From: Liquidambar formosana
Lineage: Eukaryota > Streptophyta > Magnoliopsida > Saxifragales > Altingiaceae
Direction: 5' to 3'
Length of the DNA stretch: 64,000 bases
Assembly: GCA_039720395.1 (NCBI GenBank)
Contig: CM077831.1
Span: forward strand, 11,933,803 to 11,997,802
The notes under the pieces were generated by a model, which saw only the letters and a list, made by a program, of their open reading frames with translations, did no database searches and was not told where the DNA came from. How positions within the stretch are numbered: the first letter of the stretch is position 1; each line of letters begins with the position of its first letter. Below, one piece after another: positions 21,611-32,225 of this stretch. Position numbers and translations under genes: made by a program.

Positions 21611-24600
21611 TTATTCATCTCACGATCAACAAAACCTTAATCACAAAAACTTCTAAGCATCATGTTGACACCCGGGCCACTTGATCTCACCCCAGAAGGT
21701 GCGCACTCCACCTTTTGGTCCCAAACCAAGTTTAGGAACCCAAGGTTTCAATCCACATTCAAAATCAACAGTCAGAATCCATCCGATCGTCGATCGAACG
21801 TGATTACACGATCGTACAACCTCGTAGCAAGGCGGACCATCACCCTTGACCCACCATAGTGGCCCCACCTCATCAGGTAGGGCACACAAACCAAGGATCA
21901 CAAGTTCCCATGGTAATGATGAGAAATCATTATAAAGTTGGAAAAACTCTGCCCACGCTCGCACTACCAGTGTGGGTAAATCTTGCTTTCGGCTCTGTAG
22001 CCACCCTGCAGCCCCTGTAGCCGTAATCCAACTATTTGGATGGGATTTGGGCCCGCGCCTGACAGGCTAGTGTGGCCCATGCCTACCATGCCAATGTGGG
22101 CAACCTACTATGGCAGATTGCCCTTTTACCACATTTGGACCATTTTGCTCTCATCAAATGAGGTATTTCCTTCACTAAATAATTCCCAAATGCCCTCCAT
22201 GTCCCATATGACCATAATGCCCTTCCAAATGACCATTTTGCTCCTAAAAGTCCAAGTTTTCCTATAAATAGTCCACATTTTTATTCATTAAAGATCAATC
22301 TTTCACATACCTAAAATCCCTAAGCATTTCTACCTAAAGGATCCCAATTCTCCCTACTCAAACACCTACACCTTTTACCTTAATCCAATCTCATTCCATC
22401 CATTACACAAATCCTCACAAAAAGCCCTTTATCACTCCACAAAAACCTATCTCAATGCATGCACCCATGCATTAAACTTCTTCAAGTTGTCAAAAACTCA
22501 AGTTTAACCACCATCCAAGCACACTTGAGACATCAAAGGAACACGTCAAGGAAGGATTTTCAAACCTAGCAAAAGAGCACTCAAGCCTACATTGGTTAAA
22601 GTTAAGGTAAAAATGACCTAAACTAGGTGAGCTTCCCTTTTAAGTTCATTCTTAAACTTTCTTAAGTTTTCTATTAATCTCATTATTCATTGCAGCCTTA
22701 ATATGTGATTATCACCTTCCTTACCTTTGCCCGAGTACGTACATGGACTTCTTAACACGTGTCGTGAAGGGATTAAAGTCCTATATGGTGGGTTAAAGGT
22801 AGGAAGACCCTAAACCACCTTTTTGCATGCAAACCACTTCAATAGGTTGCTAGCACCCATCTTTTTTATTTCCTTTTATTACACGTGAGCTTGCACTTAT
22901 GATGTGTGAAATTGAAATTTAAGCATATCAAAAGGTTGAAGTGATGTTTGAGCAAAATCGAGTTTGGCAAGGTTAGGTTCATGTATGCATGCATATTGTT
23001 TACACTAACCTCTTCTTGTTTCCTTGTTGGTAATCATAATTAACTTAAACATAAAATAATCCCCCTTTGCTGCGGAGTTTATTGGATTTAATGGAATATC
23101 CCCATGCTCAGATGAATAGACAAATGTAAGGACTTGAATAAATTCATTCAAAATGATTGTTCTCATTTATCATTTTATTTACTTTAGAGGCTATGGCTTT
23201 CACTATCCTCTGGGTTGTGGTCATCGCGACCCTTTGCCCCATTACTTGTACATTTTCAGCTTTGATTTATTTACCACTTTATTTAGAGGCTATGGCTTTA
23301 GCTACCCTCCGGGTTGTGGTCGTTGCAACTCCTTTGCCCCAATGTTTGAGCACTTTTTCATTTTTGTGGTCACTTGAACCTATTACTTTATGTACATATA
23401 CTTGTGCTTATCAAAGTAATAAATATCGCATTCATGAATTCCAAACCTTGCCAAGGTTGATTACATTTATGTATCTTTTAACATTTTTGATATGTTCATC
23501 TTAAAATTTCATGCTATGTGACGTTTCAATTCTATTCCCATGTGAATAAAGTTTAATCAAGGCTTCGAGGTAAACTATCATACTATGGATAAAAGTTCAC
23601 AGCATCAAATGCTTAAAACTCGTCCCTAGTATAATAGCTTATCACCATCAAATGGATTTAATTAATCGACTCGTCAGATTCCAATGAATAACCCTACCTA
23701 GAATCTAGGAACTCCTGCGTATCCCTATGTCACGTAGTAAAATTCAAATCCTTAGGAGATTTAGTTCATTACACTTTTATTCAATTAATTCAAGTGCGCA
23801 CTAAGTTTGGATGAATTCCTCTTCATCATTATTTTGCTTCAGAAGCCCCCAAATGATTTCCTTCAAAAGGTCTTTTAGAATAGAAAGTGATTCTTTACAT
23901 CTTAAATCCCCGCTAAAAGGGTTCAACTTTCAAAAAGGGTTTTTATTTATGCCTGCGTGGGATCATTCTCCCACAAACCATTTTTTGACAACATTACCAT
24001 TTTTATCAGATAAAGATTTTGACTTCATGATTCAAAAAAAAAAAAAAAAAGGGACTTCTTGTCATCAAGCAAGTTGTCAATGCTTGCATCATTTACAAAG
24101 AAACAATTTCAAAATCCTCGATGAGTGCATAAAGGTTTTAATTGACGAGTTCATTCTAAGAACAACTCGAATAAATCTTTTCATTAAAAAGGGCACATGC
24201 CTTCTTTCCAAAAACATCTTTCTACTACATGAAGTTAATTTTCTAAAACCATCATTCCATGTAGGATCCCCTTTCAGTTGGGATTAAGAATCATAAAGTT
24301 CTACTTTTGATTTACATAAACAGAATTCTTTTACACTTTAAAAGTGCTCCTTTTTCGACTAAATACATTTCTCTTCTGTCAAAAGGAACCCCTGTCTTCA
24401 AAAGACTATTTCTTTCTTTAAAAGAGAACATCCCCTTTCTTTCAAGTCTTTCAAAAAGCATCCCTTTTTCATTCCTTCGACTTCAAAAAGTTTCGAGTTC
24501 TCTAAGAATCCCAAATAGGTTTGCACTTGGCATTAATTCTTTAAAAATGGAATCACATCATTTCCATTTCCATCCTTTCATAAAGGATTGATTTTACCAC

Positions 24601-25288
24601 TACAAGATAGAGATACTTCTGTTAGGAGTCGATTAATTTGACCTAAGATACCCATGATGAGGAAGGTGAATTTGTGGTCATTTTCAAAAGGTTCTCATTT
24701 ACAAAACGTTAAGACATACTTTCCAAAACATCAACACTTTCAAAAAGACTTTGTCCCAATGCCTTTAAGGATCTCTTTTCAAAACAACAAAATTCACCAC
24801 CCTTCAAAAGGGTATTCTATGTCAAATTGATAGTGTAGGAAATCAATGATATTAAATGGGATTTAAATAGAAACATCGCCAAAATTCGGGAATTGTTAGA
24901 TTCCAATGGGCGATGTGGGGTGCCTCACACCTTCCCCACTTGTAACCAAACCCCCTTATCCTCAATCTTTAGCCTCACAGACCACTAGGAGTCAACCACA
25001 TTTTCAAATGGACCTCAAATGGACCCATTTGTTCATAAGACCTAAGACAGACTTATTTTGCGATCTCAGATGACCCTATTTTTTGATCCACCACAGGATG
25101 TCCATTCACGTCCTCAAATCTTTGATTGGTGGCGACTCTATAGGCCTTGATTATTCTAGATATGCTTGCATGCCTAGGCCGGTCAAGATGCCCTTGAAAT
25201 AAACTCAACACACACCCACACAGAATGGAGGACCCAGGGGTCGTCCCACCTTAGGAAAAATCCCTTTTCCTTTTAGGGTGTAGCAACA
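21611..25288 (+). other. Remainder of the Ogre-like LTR
   Basis: Non-coding. It contains the TATA box near 22261, presumed transcribed R/U5 sequence after it, and two copies of a ~115 bp unit with AGAGGCTATGGCTTT near 23185 and 23284. Confidence 0.55.
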
Positions 25289-25500
25289 GTGTGGTTACCT
25301 TCTCTCATATCGGTCGCAAAGGCAATGCGGTGGTCTATGGTCTTACAAGGCATGCTAAGCATGTTGAGGATTTATATGTTTGGATTGAGCAGGTTTCGGA
25401 GTTTATAAGGGACCAATTTCTTGCTGATTTTTATCTGTAATTTTTTTAATGAAACAACCAAGATCACTCATAAAAAAATTAAAAAAAATTAAAAAAAAAC
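25289..25500 (+). pseudogene. LINE-type RNase H fragment, right part with A-rich tail
   Basis: After the GTGTG duplication the frame continues as VTFSHIGRKGNAVVYGLTRH, then AKHVEDLYVWIEQV and a stop near 25440. This is the C-terminal end of a LINE/RVT_3 RNase H (canonical HVxRxxNxxAHxLA block). It ends in A-rich sequence to ~25500, as expected of a LINE 3' end. Confidence 0.7.
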
Positions 25501-25672
25501 CTCATAGGAACATATGTGTCTAATATATATTAGTAATCAATACAAGAATCGTATAGAATAATTTGGTGCATTAAGGAGACAACAGCTAGAATTCCATTTT
25601 AAAAACAAGATATGTAACCTATGTGAGATATAAATCAGCCCACTAAAGGTAAGAATATCAAAGGATGCATGA
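25501..25672. other. Unassigned AT-rich DNA
   Basis: No ORF, repeat or motif recognised. Confidence 0.4.
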
Positions 25673-25890
25673 ATTATAATTAGGGGTGTGCGTGGGTCAA
25701 TTTGGAGTGGTTATGAGAGATATCACCAACTAACCTGTCAAGGGCAGTGCAAAATTTTCAACCTATTGCCAAACTGTTGGTCCTAAAAACCGACGGATGG
25801 GTTGATTTCTTTTTGCAGTTTTGAACCAACGGTTTGGGAGGATTGGGTGGGTCGTATTATGTCCTTCATAACTTTTATGAGGATTATCAA

Positions 25891-27596
25891 TGTTGGGAAT
25901 CAAACTAGAGAGGAAAAATACAAAGGCGGAATTTAAAATTTTTCCTATGATTCCCAAACCTATGAATCTTAATTATGCTTAATACAAAAACCATAAACCC
26001 TAACTACCAAGAGAGTTGGGATTATTTACAGTTGATTAATGTCTTCTCCTTTATGCTCCAAGCTTTGTCTTCTCCTTTTTGCTCCAAGCTTTGTCTCCGG
26101 ACAGCGGTGAATGAGCAGCCCAAGTGTGCTGCCTCCAACGGTATCCACACCTAGCTTGAGCTTGAAGTCCTTTCCTTCTTCTTCCTTGTTGTTGCTAGAG
26201 GTGGAGAAGAAAGAGAGAGAGAGAGGGAGAGCTGTAATTTTCAGCCAGCCCTTAGGAGAATCCAAAATAGCTTCAAGTTATGATGTCATCACATCATAGT
26301 GGGCATTATATAGCCCACTAATAGGGCCGGCCATAGGGGGATTCCTAACCCTAATGGGTTTTGTGTAATTACTCCTAATTACACAATAACCCCACTAATT
26401 TGTATCATATACAAATTAACCCCTTAAAGAACTATTCTTTATTCACTTATACCCTCTCTTTCATAGATAAACAAGCTCTCTTAGCATGATCAGTGTGTGA
26501 CCCATTGGGTTCACATCATCAAGTAGTAGGAATAGCACATGTTGTGCACAATGGAACACTTTCCATTAAAGGGTCTAATTGAAACTCCTTTCAATTCCCT
26601 AATTGATTATAACTCATTTATATCAATTAGGGCTTCTACTAACCATGAGTAACACCTAGCATATGGCTCATGGTGTGGTCCTTAATGAGGTGAATAGTCA
26701 TTTACAAAGAACCCTTCTGTTATAGTTTATAGGTTACAATTCCATCCTTCCATCAACACAATGTCTCCAATTGAACTAATAGGACATGGAAGTCTGTCAA
26801 GTCCCTAGTTCAATTACTTTATACTCATTCATTAATATCAACTCAATGATGAACTTATGGAAACTCCTTTCCATATTTATTCTACCATGGGCCCATGGAT
26901 TTAATGAGTTATATTCAATGAATGCTATATGAGACATTCACTCCCTTTTTCCTGAGAGTGATGGATTCTTTGTTGATCACTCACATGCCTTCACACACAT
27001 AGTAGTAGGGCCAATGAACACCCTTACAGACCCCTGAATAGGATCTGCACTTAGTGTTATCAAACTTCTAAAGCTACATGCATAAGACAACCATGGTGTC
27101 TCAGGTCTAAGGATTACTTATACTACTATAACAATGAGAAACTGATTGACAAGCAGGTTAAAACTCCATTCAGTTTATCTCATATCTTTGGTCACATTCA
27201 GTGTACCTATTCTTATAATAGGCACCCACTTGTTGGTTGTAGTGTCTCCACACAAATAGCTTGAGACTAGCTATCCTCCTTATAGAGTCAACCTAACAAG
27301 TGCTAGTCCTATAGTGCATTACTGTCCATCATAGTGAACCTTCAACTAGGAATGATTTAGGAGTTTAGTACAGAGATATATTTAGAGTCTCAAGATTACA
27401 ACCCTTTGTAATTTCATATTCTCAACTCTAACTCCATGGACATATTATGTAAATATAAATGATGCATATAAACATAATAGAATAAGCCCTTTTATTAAAT
27501 CAATAATAAATGTGACATATATAAATGAAATCAATTGATTGTTCCTAATCCCTAAACAATCATCTCTATGATTGGCTCTAGGGCATAATCCTAACA
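25891..27596 (-). mobile_element. Copia-1 solo LTR
   Basis: TGTTGGGAATC...ATCCTAACA with perfect ATCAA duplications at 25886-25890 and 27597-27601. Reverse complement of the 17416 LTR. No internal sequence. Confidence 0.93.
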
Positions 27597-27856
27597 ATCA
27601 AATGACCAAAAAGTGTACTTTCATAATCTCTATGAGGAAGGTTTGTTGATTTCTTAACAAAAATTTTTAAAAACAAACTATTGTTTATATCATGTCCTTC
27701 ATAACTTTTTTTTTCTTTTTTGGGTAGAAAGAAACAAATCATTTAACATATCAAATCCCACAAAATAATTATAGATCAAGCAATAAGAAGTTAAAAAAGA
27801 AAACTATAATGACTAAACAACTTAACATGTTTTCTTGTAGAAAGTGCATATATTAT

Positions 27857-27887
27857 CTATCTATCTATATATATATATATAGATATA
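27857..27887. repeat. Microsatellite (TATC/TA)
   Basis: Short TATC units run into a TA run, ending in AGATATAG. Confidence 0.8.
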
Positions 27888-28049
27888 GCAGTTTGACAAA
27901 TTTCAACCTGCCAACCAAACCAAACCGTCAAATTTATTGCTCAATCCACCCAAACCAATTTGCCTATTCTCTCAAACCGCTTGGGTCGGTGTGGAATGGA
28001 GTGGATTGGTTTGGTTTGTCGGATTAAGGTGGTTTTTTGCACATCCCTA

Positions 28050-28400
28050 ATTAAAATAATATTTATAATAGCTCCATTCCAAATGTTACAAGACCATAGC
28101 AACGGTCATATGCATTAATATATCAAATAATTAAAATATATATTTTTATTAAAATATATATTTTTATTAAAATATTACAACAATTTTTTCTTTCTTTTAC
28201 TCATAATAAATATCAAGTAGTGAGCACACGATTTTGAGGTCCTAGGGTGCCAACTTAGTTAGGATGTTAGGATTCTCTAGAGCGATGCTTCTACTTTTAT
28301 TTTTTTTAAAATATAAATATATATCTATCAAATGCATAACACTAATGATTAGTGCTACTTAAATGCTACTAATTATCTTGCCTAGTGTAAGTCTGCTTCT
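28050..28400. other. AT-rich unassigned DNA
   Basis: Contains a short direct repeat of AAAATATATATTTTTATT near 28134-28170. No gene recognised. Confidence 0.4.
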
Positions 28401-29170
28401 CCTAGCTTGAGAGCATTTCTCTTGGGAAGGGGTTTGATCAATGTGAGGATCTATAATTTATGGAAGAAGTTTGCCCTTATAGAAGAGGGTGAGGATATTG
28501 ATGTCACGGCTAGCATAAGGGACCATAGTGAAGATAAATCAAAATATTGCCTCACTGGTAGATTGTCAACGGAGCAGCCATCAATGTTGAGGCGATGAAA
28601 TCTATGTTGAAGTTGGTGTGGAGGCCTACCAAAGGAATGCTCGTTATTGACAGTAAATTACTATAGGGACTTTGCGATGGTTATAAAATTCTGTGGGTGA
28701 TTACAGATGGCAAATTACTATAGGGACTTTGCAGCGATTACATATTTTTGTGGATATAGGATAGCCATTACCCATAGTAGCAATAGCCACAGTTTGTCTT
28801 ACCGTGTCCAAGTTTTGCCCACGGAAATTAAGCCTTTAGCCACAGTAATATGTCATGGGAGTTTAGTGTTTGTTCTTTTATTTATTTATTTACTTATTTT
28901 AGTGAAGAACCTTTCCTTTTCTAGTTCTTCCATTTATTGGATCGACAACGGGTATTGGATGGTGGACCATGGAATTTTGGCAAGGCATTGGTGATGTTAA
29001 AAGAAGTTGAAGGGGACATGCAGCCATCTGAAATCAAACTGGAGGCTAGGAAATCCCGTTTTGGATACAAGTGTACATATAACTTTGCCCTGCTATGTAT
29101 GAATGTCGAAGTCAGAAAACTAAAAAAGTTACCTACCTTCTATTACTTCTGTGGTTTTCTTGGTATATAT
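28401..29170 (+). pseudogene. LINE ORF1 / DUF4283-type remnant, interrupted
   Basis: Left part (28437-28650) reads LWKKFALIEEGEDIDVTASI then SKYCLTGRLSTE, resembling the start of plant LINE ORF1/DUF4283 proteins. Right part (28935-29050) reads DRQRVLDGGPWNFGKALVML, the conserved DUF4283 block. Between them about 260 bases of unrelated sequence break the frame, and at least one frameshift lies in the left part. A zinc-knuckle region is absent. Confidence 0.65.
28652..28912. other. Insertion within the LINE ORF1 remnant
   Basis: Separates two parts of one protein frame. It contains two copies of AAATTACTATAGGGACTTTG (28655 and 28712), 57 bp apart. No clear terminal inverted repeats found; possibly a degraded MITE. 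Confidence 0.4.
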
Positions 29171-29399
29171 ATTAGTTGAAAATTTTATCTAGTTGCTATA
29201 CATTTTTTTTTAATATTTAAATTATGACGGTTTTTGAATAGTTGATGTGTGTATATGCTTTTCTATATATTTTCATTTCAAACATTATTTTATACTTAAA
29301 ATAGTCTAACATTTGATGGCACTCACCACATAAGCAAAGCAGGGAATAGGTTATAGACGAAAGGTTATCAAAAAATGTTATTAACGATGTGTTTAGTAC

Positions 29400-29727
29400 A
29401 TTGTTAAAACACTTAACATGATGTACGTCGAACGTCGTTAAAACTACATTTTCACAACGTGCAGCGTGCGTCGTGAAAACACTTAACACGACATACACTA
29501 CACGTTGTTAAAAGTGCAGGCATACCGTTGCTATGTTTTTTACGACGTTCATTGTGTGTCGTTAATAACTATTTACGACGTGTAGTGCAAGCCGTTAAAA
29601 AGGTTTTTACGATGCACATTGCACGTCATAAATGTGTCCCGACTTTCCACGGCATCGCGATGCATGACATGCACCGGCACGTCGTGAAAGGCCTTTTATG
29701 ACGTGCAAAGCCTATTTTGTTGTAGTG
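29400..29727. mobile_element. CACTA element 3' end with subterminal repeats
   Basis: Ends TTTTGTTGTAGTG, the inverted CACTA terminus. Upstream are many short direct and inverted copies of ACGACGTG/CACGTCGT-type motifs with TTAAA spacers, as in CACTA subterminal arrays. No matching CACTACAACAAAA 5' end was found nearby, so the left part is lost or unrecognisable. Confidence 0.65.
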
Positions 29728-29832
29728 CACATATTAGGAGAACAATTAGAATGTGAATTTTACATCTTCAACTATTTAAAATTGCAATTTAAGTGCTCTA
29801 CAATGGTATTAAATACAAATTCAAGGTCATAG

Positions 29833-31522
29833 TGTTGGGAATCAAACTAGAGAGGAAAAATACAAGGGCGGAATTTAAAATTTTTCCTACGATTCCCAAA
29901 CCCATGAATCTTAATTATGCTTAATACAAAACAAAAACCCTAACTAGAAGAGGGTAGAATTACTTACAGTTTATGCAAGTCTTCTCCTTTATGCTCCAAA
30001 CTTTGTCTTCTCCTTTTTGCTCCAAGCTTTGTCTCCGGACAGCGGTGAATGAGCAGCCCAAGTGTGCTGCCTCCAACGGTATCCACACCTAGCTTGAGCT
30101 TGAAGTCTTTTCCTTCTTCTTCCTTGTTGTTGCTAGAGGTGGAGAAGAAAGAGAGAGAGAGAGGGAGAGCTGTAATTTTCGGCCAGCGCTTGGGGAGGAG
30201 TGATTGTGATGATGTCATCACCTTATAGTGGGCATTATATAGCCCACTAATAGGGCCGGCAAAGGGGGGATTCCAAACCCTAATCTAATTTGTGTAATTA
30301 CTCTTAATTACACAATTAGCCCACTAGTTTGCATCAAATACAAATTAGCCCCTTAAAGAACTTTTCTTTAATCACTTTACCCTTTCTCTCATAGACAATC
30401 AAGCTCTCTTAGCATGATCAGTGTGTGACCCATTGGGTTCACATCATCAAGTAGTAGGAACAGCACAAGTTGTGCACAATGGAACACTTTCCATTAAGGG
30501 TCTAATTAAAACTCCTTTCAATTCCCTAATTGATTATAACTCATTTATATCAATTAGGGCTTCTACTAACCATGAGTAACACCTAGCATATGGCTCATGG
30601 TGTGGTCCTTAATGAGGTGAATAGTCATTTACAAAGAACCCCTCTGTTATAGTTTACAGGTTACAATTCCATCCTTCCATCAACACAATGTCTCCAATTG
30701 AACTAATAGGACATGGAAGTCTGTCAAGTCCCTAGTTCAATTACTTTATACTCATTCATTAATATCAACTCAATGATGAACTTATGGAAAATCCTTTCCA
30801 TATTCATTCTACCATGGGCCCATGGATTTAATGAGTTATATTCAATGAATGCTGTATGAGACATTCACTCTCTTTTTCCTGAGAGTGATGGATTCCTTGT
30901 TGATCACTCACATGCCTTCACACACATAGCAATAGGGCCAATGAACACCCTTACAGACCCCTGAATAGGATCTGCACTTAGTGTTATCAAACTTCTAAAG
31001 CTACATGTATAAGACAACCATGGTGTCTCAGGTCTAAGGATTACTTGTACCACTATAACAATGAGAAACTGATTGACAGGCAGGTTAAAACTCCATTCAG
31101 TTTATCTCATATCTTTGGTCACATTCAGTGTACCTATTCTTATAATAGGCACCCACTTGTTGGTTGTAGTGTCTCCACACAAATAGCTTGAGACTAGCTA
31201 TCCTCCTATAGAGTCAACCTAACAAGTGCTAGTCCTGTGGTTCATTACTATCCATCATAGTGAACCTTCAACTAGGAATGATTTAGGAGTTTAGTACAGA
31301 GATATATTTACAGTCTCAAAATTACAACCCTTTGTAATTTCATATTCTCAACTCTAACTCCATGGACATATTATGTAAATATAAATGATGCATATAAACA
31401 AAATAGAATAAGCCCTTTTATTAAATCAATAATAAATGTGACATATATAAATGAAATCAATTGATTGTTCCTAATCCCTAAACAATCATCTCCATGATTG
31501 GCTCTAGGGCATAATCCTAACA
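29833..31522 (-). mobile_element. Copia-1 solo LTR
   Basis: TGTTGGGAATC...ATCCTAACA flanked by perfect CATAG duplications (29828-29832, 31523-31527). Very similar to the copy at 25891. Confidence 0.93.
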
Positions 31523-32225
31523 CATAGGTGGTCATAAACACAGGCCCAATTTTCCCTTTATATTTTTCTCTCTGAAAAGAAGGCCAAAACGAAAGGTTGA
31601 GTACAAACTATTTTCACCCAAAAGTATCACTTTTATTATTATTTTTATTATTTTGTATAGTTTTGTAGGATACTAAGCAACTACAAAACAAATGCAGCAC
31701 ATGTGGCATGGCATAAATTCTTCATTGGGAAGATACAAGAAGACATGTGAGCGCATCAATAATGGAAGAGCTAATGTCTATAAGTTACTAGTTTTATAGA
31801 AGTTACTAGTAGTTCTAAGAATTTATGGGTGGTTAATTTTGTAAGTCTATAAATAGCCATTGATGCCTTATTGTAATAGATCCCTAACTCAATCAAACAA
31901 CTTCTCATTTTTAGATTTCCAAATCTCTATTGTAGGAGTAGACGACCCTTAAGACCTCCTAAATGGCCCTTAAGGCAATCCAATTCAAATATCCAAGGAT
32001 GTGTACTCGTTGGTCAAAGGGGTGGTGAGTAGTGGAATCAACATCTGTTATGCTCATTTAAATGATCACAAGATGGATAATAGTGAAGTCCTCTTCATTG
32101 AGCCATGTGAACCATTCGCACACCTCGCCTGAATGAAGCTGGCACACCTCTTCTCTCATTTTAATTTCAAAATGTCAAATGCAAGATTTTTAAATGAAAT
32201 TTTTTTGGCATGCCCGATGGGACGC
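31523..32225 (+). repeat. Old LTR 3' part and PBS-like fragment
   Basis: A TATA motif (GTCTATAAATAGCC near 31848) is followed by ~360 bases of leader-like sequence and then TTGGCATGCCCGATGGGAC, which looks like the PBS border of a gypsy element. Cut on the right by the solo LTR at 32226. Assignment rests on pattern only. Confidence 0.4.

Larger units (their letters stand above)
19180..25288 (+). mobile_element. 6.1 kb solo LTR of an Ogre/Tat-like gypsy family
   Basis: Begins TGTAGACACC, ends GGTGTAGCAACA, and is flanked by perfect 5-bp duplications GTGTG (19175-19179 and 25289-25293). It interrupts an RNase H reading frame that continues on both sides. No gag or pol is present. A TATA box (CCTATAAATAG) is at ~22261. 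TGGTGGCGACTC near the 3' end (25128-25138) resembles the Gypsy-1 PBS. LTRs of 5-6 kb are known in Ogre elements. ORFs at 23811-24591 are phenylalanine/serine-rich without a domain and are not called. Confidence 0.85.
25681..28049. mobile_element. hAT-like non-autonomous element, split by a Copia-1 solo LTR
   Basis: Terminal inverted repeats TAGGGGTGTGC and GCACATCCCTA are flanked by ATTATAAT and ATTAAAAT, an 8-bp duplication with one mismatch, as expected of hAT transposons. Without the LTR the element is ~660 bp. The inside is rich in AACC/GGTT steps and has no transposase ORF. Confidence 0.6.

Noticed and set aside
23157..24591. ORFs of 115, 158 and 94 residues in the Ogre-like LTR
   Set aside because: Inside a solo LTR bounded by target duplications; Phe/Ser-rich composition without a recognisable domain.
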